Source of the DNA: Thecamonas trahens ATCC 50062
Lineage: Eukaryota; Apusozoa; Apusomonadida; Apusomonadidae
Length of the DNA stretch: 35,698 nt
NCBI RefSeq assembly: GCF_000142905.1
Contig: NW_013657656.1
Span: 80,629 to 116,326, forward strand
Direction of reading: 5' to 3'
The position numbers and the translations under genes were made by a program. Under the pieces are notes generated by a model. The model did no database searches. It had not been told where the DNA came from and worked only from the letters and a program-made list of their open reading frames with translations. Shown piece after piece: positions 1 through 8,466 of the stretch (its first letter is position 1; every line of letters starts with the position of its first letter).

Positions 1-313
1 CGCTGCTGTTTTCCCTCGCAGGTTTGGGTCGGTGTTGTAGTGGGAGGCCCTCCACCGGGGGGACTCAGGCTCAGCGTGCGGTAAAAGGGGTGAGTTATCG
101 CGCTCCCCCCCCCCTTGGATGGAAAAAAAAAGTGCACCACCACCACCACCACTACAACCACCTCCCGTGTTGACCCACGGCTGCCGCCCACCCCGCTCCA
201 CCACCGACCCACCATTGTCCACATCCCCACTACGCCTCCATGCCCGTCAACGCCACACACGTGCACGCCGTATAACATATTTTCACTGTTCCGCTATTCA
301 CCCCACATCCCCC

Positions 314-352
<39 letters not shown>

Positions 353-444
353 GCGCGCGCATACACATACAGCATACTCTCACTTATTTTCTCCACACGC
401 TCCATTCACTCAATCTCATCTTCCTCGGCCTACTTCTCCCTGTC
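1..444. other. Upstream non-coding region of the kinase gene
   Basis: I see no supportable gene here. The stretch holds a 10-C homopolymer (105-114), a CAC-rich low-complexity tract (about 135-165) and an alternating purine-pyrimidine tract of (AC)n followed by (GC)n (about 315-360). Open frames across it give only Thr/His/Pro-rich low-complexity peptides. It most likely holds the promoter and 5' untranslated region of the kinase gene that follows. Confidence 0.6.
314..360. repeat. (AC)18-(GC)5 dinucleotide microsatellite
   Basis: About 18 AC units are followed directly by about five GC units. The whole tract alternates purine and pyrimidine. It lies about 85 bp upstream of the first plausible ATG of the kinase gene. 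Confidence 0.9.
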
Positions 445-1789
445 ATGGCGGTCTTGGTGTTTGTGATTGGCATGGCCGTAAAAAATCAACATCGATCCCA
501 GTTTGGCTGCTTCATCCTCGGCACGCGTCCTGCTCGTCGACGTCCCCACGCGTGAAGAGCCCGTGGTGGTGAAGCAAAAGGAGGTCCGCGAAGCTTCGGC
601 AGACGCCGTCCGCCAAATGGCCACTGAGGTCAGTATTCTGGCGGCGTTGGACCACCCCAACATTGTCCGCCACTTTGACTCGGTCCTCCTCGCGGACCAC
701 CTCGCCATCACCACCGAGTACCTTGCGGGCGGATCGCTTGCGGCCGTCATCGACAACGCCCGCTCCTCGCGCTCGCGCCTCGACGAGGATTTTGTCTTGC
801 AAGTCGCCACCCAGCTCGGCCTGGCCATTCACTACCTCCATCGCCACTCGATCCTCCACCGCGACATCAAGCCAGAGAACGTGCTCCTCGCCGCCGACGG
901 ACACGTCAAGCTCAGCGGCTTTGCCCTCGCAGCCATCCTATCCAAGGAGCAACCGCTTGCCAGCGACCTTGTCGGCGCGCCGTACTATTTTGCTCCAGAA
1001 TTGTTTGCCAACGAGCCGTACGGCCCCAAGGCCGATGCCTGGGCCTTTGGTGTCACACTCTACATGACTTGCGCCCGGAAGCTGCCGTTCAAGGCCAATT
1101 CGCTCGACAATCTGGCCAAGACTGTCGTCGACGACAAGCCACCGCCGCTCTCGCGCACATACTCGCGCACCCTCCGTTCCATCGTCCGCAGTCTCCTGGT
1201 CAAGCTCGCCGACGAGCGTGCATCGACGGCAGACATCTTGCGCATCGAGGACATCCGTGCCCGCGCCCGCTCCTCGCTCTCACCCTCGTCCTACCACCGC
1301 CAGTTCAAGTCATCTCCTTTCGTTCTCTCGCTCGCTGACGAGGGCATGTACGTCCGCCAGCCTGATCCGCTGCACTCGATCCTCGACTCGACTCACGGCC
1401 AGCGCAGCTTTCTCCATCCGCTTGCCTCTCGCTCAGACCTATCTTCTGACGCCTCCTCGCAGCCGCACCTTTCCCTCTCGGGTGACGAATCGATCTTTCC
1501 CGTCAAGGAGCGCGCCTTTCCACATCTTGTTCAGCTCGCCCATGAGCTTACCTTTCCGGCGTCGGTTTCCACGCCGCAGGCCGAGCACAATGCCCGCTCG
1601 TCCGAGCCTTGGGACTCGGGCATCCATCTTGACCTCGGTCCCCACATGCGCTCACTCATCGCGTTTCGCAAGCTCTGGCTCTCGGGTGCCCTCGATTGGA
1701 CAGCCTCGCCTGCCATCATGCCCCATGTCTCGTACATCGCCGACGATCTTCATCTCCAATCCCACAGCTCATCGTCGTCGCCGTCATAG
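445..1789 (+). CDS. NEK-family protein kinase-like protein, probably a pseudokinase
   Basis: The fold is a Ser/Thr kinase closest to the NEK (NIMA-related) family. Visible landmarks are the beta-3 lysine (VVVKQ, about 563-577), the catalytic loop HRDIKPEN (about 857), the activation-segment end GAPYYFAPE, the helix-F region KADAWAFG and a NEK-style C-lobe (NLAKTVVDD, RSIVRSLL). A Ser/Pro-rich tail of about 170 residues follows. Two hallmarks are degenerate. The DFG motif reads GFA (917-925), so the Mg-binding Asp is Gly. No glycine-rich loop is encoded before beta-2. The open frame starts after a stop at 479-481 and has no early ATG. ATG 445 plus a 43-nt intron (459-501, GT...CCCAG) would give the start MAVLVLAASSSARVLLV. 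This is the only GT-AG solution I found, and its donor is weak. The gene converges on the coiled-coil gene with a 72-bp gap. Confidence 0.8.
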
Positions 1790-1861
1790 CCGTTGCGGTA
1801 GTGCCGTTTGCAGCAACGCTCCCATCAATCTGCTGGTGTGGTCAAACTACCGCGAAAGGCG

Positions 1862-4800
1862 CTAAAACTTTACCCGCTCTAGGAACACAAGGAGATCCTC
1901 GCTGCCGCCGCCAGTCCGCACCAGCAGCTTGTCGCCGGCCACGGAGAGAAGCAGCTTGCGCGACCGCAGCATGTACACAAAATCTTCGACCTTAAACAGC
2001 GGAAGTGAGAGGCCGTGCTCTGCAAACCGCGCCTTCAGATCCGCCACCAGGCCGTCAACAATCGCCGCACGCTGCATCCGCGAGTGCACCGCTCCCTCCG
2101 GCGTCGCCGCCAGCCGGCCACGAAGCGGCGATGCCGTCTCGGCTGTCTCTCTAGGGCCGTTCCCGGCATCGCCCTCGGCCATGCTCGCGCCTGCGCCCCG
2201 CCCGCGATAACCGCCAAGCAGCAGCTGCTGGACCAGGCAATGCAGCGCCGCGCCCTTGGCCTGTACCGCGCGCACAAGAGGCCCCTCACCTGCGCCAGGC
2301 ACTGCAGACGCCACCCATGTCTCCACTGCCGCATCCAGCTCGTCCATCAGTCCAATGGCGGCATTGGCTGTCTCAACCAGCGAGCCGTGCCCGCCGCCGG
2401 GTGCTGGGCTGTCGTCAGCGACACGGACCACGCCGGCCAGCGCTGCACGCGCGGACCGCAACTTGCCGGCCAGCGCCGACGACATGCCCGGCTGTCGCAC
2501 CTTGAGCACGTCCTCCAGCATCCGCACTACCATCCGGACCTTGGTCCGCATCACTCGCAGTGACTCTCGCTGCGAATCGCCCAGCCCACGCAACGCCGCC
2601 GCCCACGCCGTCGCCACCTCATCCAGCACCTGTCCGACCTCGGACGCTGATGGCGGGCCACGTGCTCGTGGCGGCGACTTTGGCTTCGTTGTCGCTTCTT
2701 GTGCTGCCGCCGCTGCCACCACCGCCGCATCCGCCATCGCCGCCACCTCCTCTAGCTTGCTTTCCAGCGCAGCTTTCTCGGCGTACAGCGCCTCGATCTG
2801 CGCACTCTGTTCGCGCGTTGCGTCGGCAGCATACACCTTGCTCCGCTCCATCGCGTCGGACGCCGCCGCTTTGGCACTCGCAGCCTCGGTCTGTGCCGCC
2901 ATTAGCGCATGCTCCAGCGCCGACACCCGCTCGCGCAGTGCCCGTGCCCCGGCCTCGGCCTCAGCCTTGACCTTTTCGCCGGCAACCACGTGGACTTCAG
3001 AGAGCCGATCTTGCGCCTCCTTCAGTGCTTTCTTTGCCGCAGCCAGTTCATGCGACGCATCCGCCAGCTGTGCTTCACGCGATGCCGCCAGCGCAACAGC
3101 CTCGGCCTCGGCCGCGCGCGCGCGCGCCACCTCGCCCGACTTGGTCCGCGCTGCAGCCAGCTCGTCCTCGAGTTCGCTCACATGGTCCTTCAGCTCGCGG
3201 ACCTGCGCCTTGAGCGAGACCACCTGGTCGCGCGCCCGTCGCAGCACTCCCTGCCTGCGCTCTTCCTCCTCCAGCTCGGCCTCGGTCGGAACGGCCGCTG
3301 CTGCCCCGGCTGGAGCAGCAGCTGGAGCCGGGACTGGAGCTGTCGCCGCTGCAGTCGCTGCGGCATTCCGCTGTGCGTTGGCAAGCGCACCTTCGAGCGA
3401 GCGAATGACGTCCTGTGCGTTGCCGAGCGAAGCGTTGAGCGCTGCGTTCATGTCGCGAAGGAGCGCCACGTGCTGCTCCGCCACCGCATGCGTCGCAGGC
3501 TCATCTCGCGTCTCCGGCTTGGGGAAGCCGCCTTTGACGGCGGCGGAGGAGGTGTCGGCTGCAGCGCCGCCTCAGCGCGCCGCCTCTGGATCGACGCTCG
3601 GATGTTCTCCGAGGTTTCCAGCCGAGCCCGGGCAGCTTCCAGCTCGTCCAGCAGTGCATTGGCCTGGGCCCGCGCCTCGTCGCGCGCAGCTTCGGCGCTC
3701 GCCAGTGACGCTGCAAGGGTGTCGCGCTCGGCGGCCAGCGCCAGCGCCTGCTGCTGTGCTGATGCCAGCTGGGACTCCAGCTCGTCTGACGCCGAGTGGC
3801 TCGCCGATCGGAGCTTGCCAACACTCTCGCGCTCACTCTCCAGCTCGGAGCGGATCGCAACCGCGAGCTGAGTCGCCGACGCGACCTGGCTCTCCAGCTC
3901 CGGTACCCGTGCCTCAGCCTGGGCAACCCGCATTTCCAGCTGGCTCTTGTCAGTCGCCAGCGCCTTGCACTTGACTCTGAGCTTAAGCACGGCCGCCTGT
4001 GCGTCATCAAGTTGCTTGGCGAGCAACCGGATCTGGTCGCGCTGCTCGGCGGCAGCAAGGATCTCGCGGTCCTTGAGCTTCTGCTCGGCAGCAAGCGACT
4101 CGCGCAGGATACCAACCTGGCCAGCCATGGCCTCTGCCGCTGACGCCTCGCGCGCCAGCGCCTGCGAGGCGCGATCAAGTTCAGCGGCTGCCTCGGTAGC
4201 CTCCGAGACTGCCGCCGCCGCCGCGTTCTCCGACTTGCCGAGAAGCGAGCGGAGGGCGGCGACTTCCGCGTCCTTCCGCGCCATGCACTCACGGAGAACG
4301 GCAGCCTCCTCACGGACCCCGGCCAGCGAGACCTCGGCCTGATGCCGCCGCGCCGCCTCGGTCTCTGCAAACGCCGCATGCTTTGCGGCCTCCTTGGCCA
4401 GCCGCAGATCGGACAGCTGTTGACCTTGCTGCGCAGCGGTCACCGCCGCCCTCGCCTCGGCGAGTGCATCGGCGAGTGCCTCGTTCTCCCGCGACAGCGC
4501 CTGAACCTGCTCGTACACTCTCGCAAGCTGCGACGCATGCGACGAGGTGTGCGACTCTTCTGCCGCCGCCAGCGCCGCCGACGACGCCGACAGCCTCCGC
4601 GCCGTCAGGGTCAGCTCCTGCACCGATGCTGCCAGCCCTCCGCTGCCCTGCTGCCAGCCCTCCGCTGCCCCGCGCCCCGCTCCTCGGCTCGGGCGTCGCC
4701 TTCATTTCATGCCATCGTTCCTCGGAGCTTGGTCGGCCACCTCCGCCGGAGCTTGGTCGGCCACCTCCGCCGGAGCTTGGTCGGCCACCTCCGTCTCCGC

Positions 4801-4924
4801 CTCCGTCTCCGTCTCCACCTCCGCCTCTTCCACCTCTTCGGCCTGGCGTCTCTCGGCTCGCGCTGCCTCCGCCCGCCACTGTCCGACTCGGCGAAGGTGT
4901 GGCGTAAGCCGCAAACGTCGCCAT
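1862..4924 (-). CDS. Long coiled-coil protein with GAR-like C-terminal segment
   Basis: Two long minus-strand open frames (4623-3448 and about 3541-1862) share one composition: Ala/Glu/Lys/Arg/Gln heptads broken by short Pro/Ala linkers. They most likely belong to one gene of about 1,000 residues. The first coiled coil fills nearly all of the upstream frame. The second runs from about 3480 to 2700, followed by a helical, less coiled segment. The last 40 residues contain KLLVRTGGGSEDLLVFLERV, which resembles the end of the microtubule-binding GAR (GAS2-related) domain. The best start is ATG 4924 (GGGAAGATGG), 50 bp downstream of an 11-C run. The frame changes at about 4620-4800 and about 3450-3540. 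GTGCAG at 4623-4618 is a plausible first acceptor, but I could not resolve the second junction. Exact exons are therefore uncertain. The function is unknown; a cytoskeletal role is inferred. Confidence 0.65.
4724..4795. repeat. Three 24-bp direct repeats near the 5' end of the coiled-coil gene
   Basis: The unit GGAGCTTGGTCGGCCACCTC plus CGCC occurs three times in tandem at 4724-4747, 4748-4771 and 4772-4795, with one difference at the end of the third. The period is a multiple of three, so the reading frame is kept whichever frame is coding. Confidence 0.9.
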
Positions 4925-5062
4925 CTTCCCCGCCTGTACTGCACTGATGGTGGAGATGGCTGGTAGCAGGAGTGGGGGGGGGGGCGCTGGGCGGGGGAGG
5001 CGGAAGGGGGGAGCCGTTGAGCAGCCAGTCAACCAGCCAGTTGAATATTCCATTGTGGCTGC

Positions 5063-5242
5063 GTCGATTAATCGTTGCTGGCTGTCGATTAATCGTTGCC
5101 GGCTGTCGATTTATCGTTGCTGGCTGTCGATTAATCGTTGCTGGCTGTCGATTAATCGTTGCCGGCTGTCGATTAATCGTTGCTGGCTGTCGATTAATCG
5201 TTGCTGGCTGTCGATTAATCGTTGCTGGCCGTCGATTATTCG
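5063..5242. repeat. 21-bp minisatellite, 8 full units plus a partial
   Basis: The unit is GTCGATTAATCGTTGCTGGC plus T. Full units start at 5063, 5084, 5105, 5126, 5147, 5168, 5189 and 5210; a 12-bp partial unit starts at 5231. Variation is limited to C/T in GCTGGC versus GCCGGC and a T in unit 3. Most units contain the perfect 10-bp palindrome CGATTAATCG, so the array is a regular ladder of palindromes every 21 bp. Confidence 0.95.
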
Positions 5243-5272
5243 CTTCAACTGCACTACGCATTCTGTTCGTCC

Positions 5273-5310
5273 GTTCGTTTGTTCGTTCGTTCGTCCGTTC
5301 GATGCGTTCG
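5273..5310. repeat. Imperfect GTTC tetranucleotide array
   Basis: The sequence is a run of GTTC/GTCC units with a few substitutions, about 110 bp before the CDC20 start codon. Confidence 0.85.
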
Positions 5311-5418
5311 CTTGCTCCCTTCGCTGCCTCTCGATTTCTTTGAAACTGACCACAGTGTACGGCACGTCTCTCAACCTCATCTTCAGACAGACAACCTACA
5401 CACACATATACATACACC

Positions 5419-7118
5419 ATGTCGGCCTTTGTTAACGACTGGACAAACAACCTCAACGCGTTCGACTCTGCGCTCGATACCAAGGTCATCCCGCGGTGGA
5501 AGCGGAAGGCCATGGAGAAGGCACAGCAGTCGAGCGCCAACGCGTCGACGTCGGCCATTACCGCCTCGTCGCTCGCGACCACTCCCTCCCGCGGCACCAA
5601 GCGCCGTGGCTCTGGCACCCCACAGGTACGCTCTTCCCCCTCCCCCGTTCCCTTGAACATGCTCTACTGCAGTGCCAAGGGCAACTTGTCCCCCAAGGCC
5701 TTCATCCCTGTGGAGAGACTCACACGCTGCGGGAGGGGCGACCAACGGACGGACGAATTTTTCAAACTTTTGCGATGGACGGAAATATTTTTCCTTCAAA
5801 CTTTCGCGCGCGCGCTCGACACAACGCACAGTGCGATCGGTTTATCCCCAACCGCGCGGCGATGGACATGTCGCTGGGCAAGTTTGCGCTGCAGGAGAAC
5901 AACCCGACCCTGGGTGAGGACGGTAGCGGGGCATACTCGCCGGCCAAGGAGGAGTACCAGCAGACTCTGCAGGAGACACTCCTCAACGGTCGGACCGAGT
6001 GCGCCAAGATCCTGGCGTTCAAGGCCAAGGCGCCCGCGCCGCCGGTTGGCTACCAGAACTCGCTCAAGGTCCTGTACTCTCAGAACAAGGCGTCTGCCGG
6101 GCGGAAGCGCAAGGTCACGCGCCACATCCCGCAGGCGCCCGAGCGCGTCCTCGACGCGCCCGACATGCTCGACGACTACTACCTCAACCTGCTTGACTGG
6201 AACAAGCAGAACATCCTCGCCGTTGCTCTTGGTCAGACCGTGTACCTGTGGAACGCCGAGAACGGATCCATCACCGAGCTCTGCACCACCGAGGAGCCGG
6301 ACAACTTTATCACCTCGCTGTCTTGGATCGAGGACGGCTCGTACCTTGCCGTCGGTACCAACACCGCCGACGTCCAGCTGTGGGACACCGAGGCGTCCCG
6401 CCAGGTCCGTTGCATGAAGGGCCATCATTCGCGCGTCGGCTCGCTGGCGTGGAACCAGTTCATCCTCTCCTCGGGCTCGCGCGATTCAATGATCTTCAAC
6501 CACGATGTTCGCGTCGCCGACCACCACATCGCCACGCTCGCCTCCCACACCCAGGAGGTCTGCGGGCTCAAGTGGTCGCCGGACGGCACCCAGCTGGCGT
6601 CGGGTGGCAATGACAACCTCCTCTGCATCTGGGACATCAACGGTGGTGAGTCGCCCAAGTTCACCCTCAACGACCACTGCTCCGCCGTCAAGGCTCTCGA
6701 CTGGTGCCCGTGGCAGGAGAATCTTCTGGCGTCCGGCGGCGGGACCGCTGATCGCTGCATCCGCTTCTGGAACACAGAGACCGGCAACTGCCTCAACACC
6801 ATCGACACCAAGTCCCAGGTCTGCTCCCTCAAGTGGTCCACCCATCACAAGGAGATCGTCTCCTCGCACGGATTCTCCCAGAACCAGCTTATTGTCTGGA
6901 AGTACCCGTCCATGGTCAAGATGGCCGAGCTGACCGGCCACACCTCGCGCGTCCTGCATCTTGCCGCTTCGCCCGATGGCGAGACCATTGTCTCCGCCGC
7001 CGGCGATGAGACGCTCCGCTTCTGGAAGTGCTTTGCCCGTGACTCGGCTTCGTCGGCTGCGGCCACCAAGCCTGTCATTGACAACCGCGGCCTGCGCCGG
7101 AACGTCAACATTCGCTGA
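5419..7118 (+). CDS. CDC20: CDC20, anaphase-promoting complex activator (WD40)
   Basis: CDC20 recruits substrates to the APC/C and is the target of the spindle checkpoint. Exon 1 runs 5419-5625 (ATG in CACCATGTC; 69 codons ending GTPQ). The preferred exon 2 runs 5832-7118, for 497 residues, the usual CDC20 size. Exon 2 opens with the C-box DRFIPNR. Next come a Mad2-binding-type segment beginning KIL, then GYQNSLKVLYSQNK, RVLDAPDMLDDYYLNLLDW, and a seven-bladed WD40 propeller with VGSLAWN, EVCGLKWSPDG, GGTADRCIRFWN and SHGFSQNQLIVWKYPSM. The last two residues are Ile-Arg, the tail that docks on APC/C TPR subunits. The KIL segment and propeller sequence favour CDC20 over CDH1/FZR. No KEN box is obvious. 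A shorter intron (5626-5672) is also in frame and would insert 53 residues before the C-box. Confidence 0.95.
5626..5831 (+). other. Intron of CDC20
   Basis: The donor is CAG|GTACGC at 5626 and the acceptor is GCACAG|TGC ending at 5831. The intron is 206 nt and both exons are in phase 0. The alternative acceptor CTGCAG|TGC at 5672 (47 nt) is also in frame. The 206-nt form is preferred because 5673-5831 is T-rich in its second half and encodes nothing CDC20-like. With it removed, the C-box follows directly after the Thr/Ser/Pro-rich N-terminus, as in known CDC20 proteins. Confidence 0.7.
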
Positions 7119-8030
7119 AGTGTGCATGCTGTGCTTGCTGCTGCGCTCGTGGTTGATCATCGACGCCCGCTCTTGACCTGCCAGGTCCACTTTCGCCCTT
7201 GTTGTGATGGTGCACTGCGACCCTAACGCACCACTCTACGAGGACTATGGCTCTGGCTCTTTGGAGCTGTCGTTGGCGTCTCCTACGTTGCGTGGCTTGG
7301 CCCACCCGTGCTCTCCGCCCGGTGGACGCGGCCTGCCCGCTCGTGGTTTGAGTCTGCCCGCCGCCCCGCCCGCCGGTTTGCCTATCCTCGGCTACCTTTA
7401 TTTTTGTTTTTGCCCTCCTCCCCCTCCCTCCTCCTCCCCCCCCATCCCCATCGCGCCCTGCGCGCCTGCCCGTTGTTTGTTGCCATCGTTTTCTGGACTC
7501 TTCTCTCGCCTTTCCCCCTTTTATCTCGACTACCCCCCTCTCTTCCATGTTTCCCCGCCACGCTGCCGAGCCCAACTCGGCTGCCTTGGCGCGACAACCA
7601 ACCCCTGTCGGGATCCAGAACGCGGCACGCCTCGGCGGGCCGCGGGGCCCTCTCGCGGGCCCGCCCAAGTCTTATCAGACTAGGGTGTCCGGCCTTCCCG
7701 GCTTCTTCTCAATCTGTGTCCAGGACCAGACGAGTTGATCGAACCACCACTACCCCCCCCCCCTCCCCCTCCCTATGGATAATAAACGATGTCTAATCTC
7801 TGGTGCTGTGCTTGTCGTGGGTATAGCTGTGGGTGTGGATGGGATTGCGCCCGAGCGGCATTCGGCGAGACAACAACGATGGTTGCAGCGGCGAGTCGAC
7901 GAGCTGACGGCGAGTTGGATAACAGCCGACTTTGCGAGGCTGAGACACGAGGCGGTGGACGGGTACCGAGGCGAGAGATTGAGAAGAGCAAGGTCAAGCA
8001 GGTGGCTGTGTGTGTGGTGGCTCTGAAGCC
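7119..8030. other. Intergenic region between CDC20 and the small membrane protein gene
   Basis: This 912-bp stretch holds a C-rich pyrimidine tract (about 7395-7450), an 11-C run (7753-7763) and an AATAAA at about 7781. There is an 83-codon ORF (7775-8026) with ATG just after the pyrimidine tract. I recognise no conserved gene. Pro/Arg-rich open frames at 7204-7740 are low complexity. Confidence 0.5.
7775..8026 (+). CDS. Possible upstream ORF or first exon, 83 codons
   Basis: The ORF starts with ATG directly after a C-rich tract (CCCTCCCTATGG) and ends five bases before the ATG of the next gene. It begins MDNKRCLISGAVLVVGIAV, a short hydrophobic N-terminus that could act as a signal sequence, followed by an Arg-rich amphipathic stretch. 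I do not recognise it. It may be a leader ORF in the transcript of the gene at 8031, an unspliced first exon, or a chance frame. Confidence 0.25.
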   Translation: MDNKRCLISGAVLVVGIAVGVDGIAPERHSARQQRWLQRRVDELTASWITADFARLRHEAVDGYRGERLRRARSSRWLCVWWL

Positions 8031-8369
8031 ATGTCTGTGGTGTCGTTTGAGAAAAAGGTGCTCTACACGTACCTCGCTCTTCTGTTCGGTAGCCTCCTCC
8101 TCCTGGCGGTGGTCTTTGATTTGGTGGCCACCTTGGAGTACGAGGATCCGTCGGCTATGCCCTCATCATATGCTGTCTCACTGCTCTTGGTCCACGGCGG
8201 GAGTTTCTATCTCTTCCTTCTCGGCTTTGTCTACGCCTGCGAGACTCAGGCAAAGTCGCACGTCTCCCTCTCCCTCGCTGCCCTCGGTCTCAACGTCATC
8301 GCTCTCGTCGGCCGCATCACAGTCACGTTTATGTTCATCGACTATCGCCCCACACAGTATGCCGCGTGA
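8031..8369 (+). CDS. Small three-pass membrane protein, unknown function
   Basis: The protein has 112 residues from ATG 8031 (GAAGCCATGTC). Three hydrophobic segments are clear: YLALLFGSLLLLAVVFDLVA, SLLLVHGGSFYLFLLGFVYA and LSLAALGLNVIALVGRITVT. The N-terminus FEKKV is basic and the tail ends YRPTQYAA. The loop after the first helix is short and acidic (LEYEDPS). I recognise no family. Its compact helical layout recalls the two tetraspan paralogs downstream, but sequence identity is too low to claim homology. It converges on the minus-strand gene at 8467 with about 100 bp between them. Confidence 0.6.
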   Translation: MSVVSFEKKVLYTYLALLFGSLLLLAVVFDLVATLEYEDPSAMPSSYAVSLLLVHGGSFYLFLLGFVYACETQAKSHVSLSLAALGLNVIALVGRITVTFMFIDYRPTQYAA

Positions 8370-8392
8370 TGGCCAGTACGCCGCGTGATGGT
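8355..8392. repeat. Two 19-bp direct repeats across a stop codon
   Basis: CAGTATGCCGCGTGATGGC (8355-8373) is followed directly by CAGTACGCCGCGTGATGGT (8374-8392), with two differences. The first copy contains the TGA stop of the small membrane protein gene (8367-8369). Confidence 0.85.
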
Positions 8393-8466
8393 CGAACCGC
8401 TGTCATGATTGATCCCTCTCAGATGGCGTACGGACGCGGCGGCGGCGGCGGCGGCTGGCGATCCGT

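Larger units (their letters stand above)
4925..5418. promoter_or_regulatory. Divergent promoter region between coiled-coil gene and CDC20
   Basis: About 490 bp separate two start codons that point away from each other. The region holds an 11-G run (4974-4984, poly-C for the minus-strand gene), a 21-bp minisatellite (5063-5242), a GTTC tetranucleotide array (about 5273-5310) and a CA-rich leader directly before the CDC20 ATG. No coding capacity is credible; open frames through the array are repeat translations. Confidence 0.7.

Noticed and set aside
119-466. 115-codon His/Thr-rich ORF upstream of the kinase
   Set aside because: It is a translation of CAC and AC microsatellites with no protein-like features.
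2256-3974. 572-codon plus-strand ORF antisense to the coiled-coil gene
   Set aside because: It is Ser/Ala/Arg-rich low complexity, caused by GC-rich codon bias on the real strand.
5063-5242. CRISPR array
   Set aside because: The units are contiguous 21-bp repeats with no unique spacers, in a eukaryotic genome.
5673-5831. Coding insert before the CDC20 C-box
   Set aside because: It is in frame, but T-rich, without family similarity, and flanked by a good donor and acceptor; kept only as an alternative splice form.
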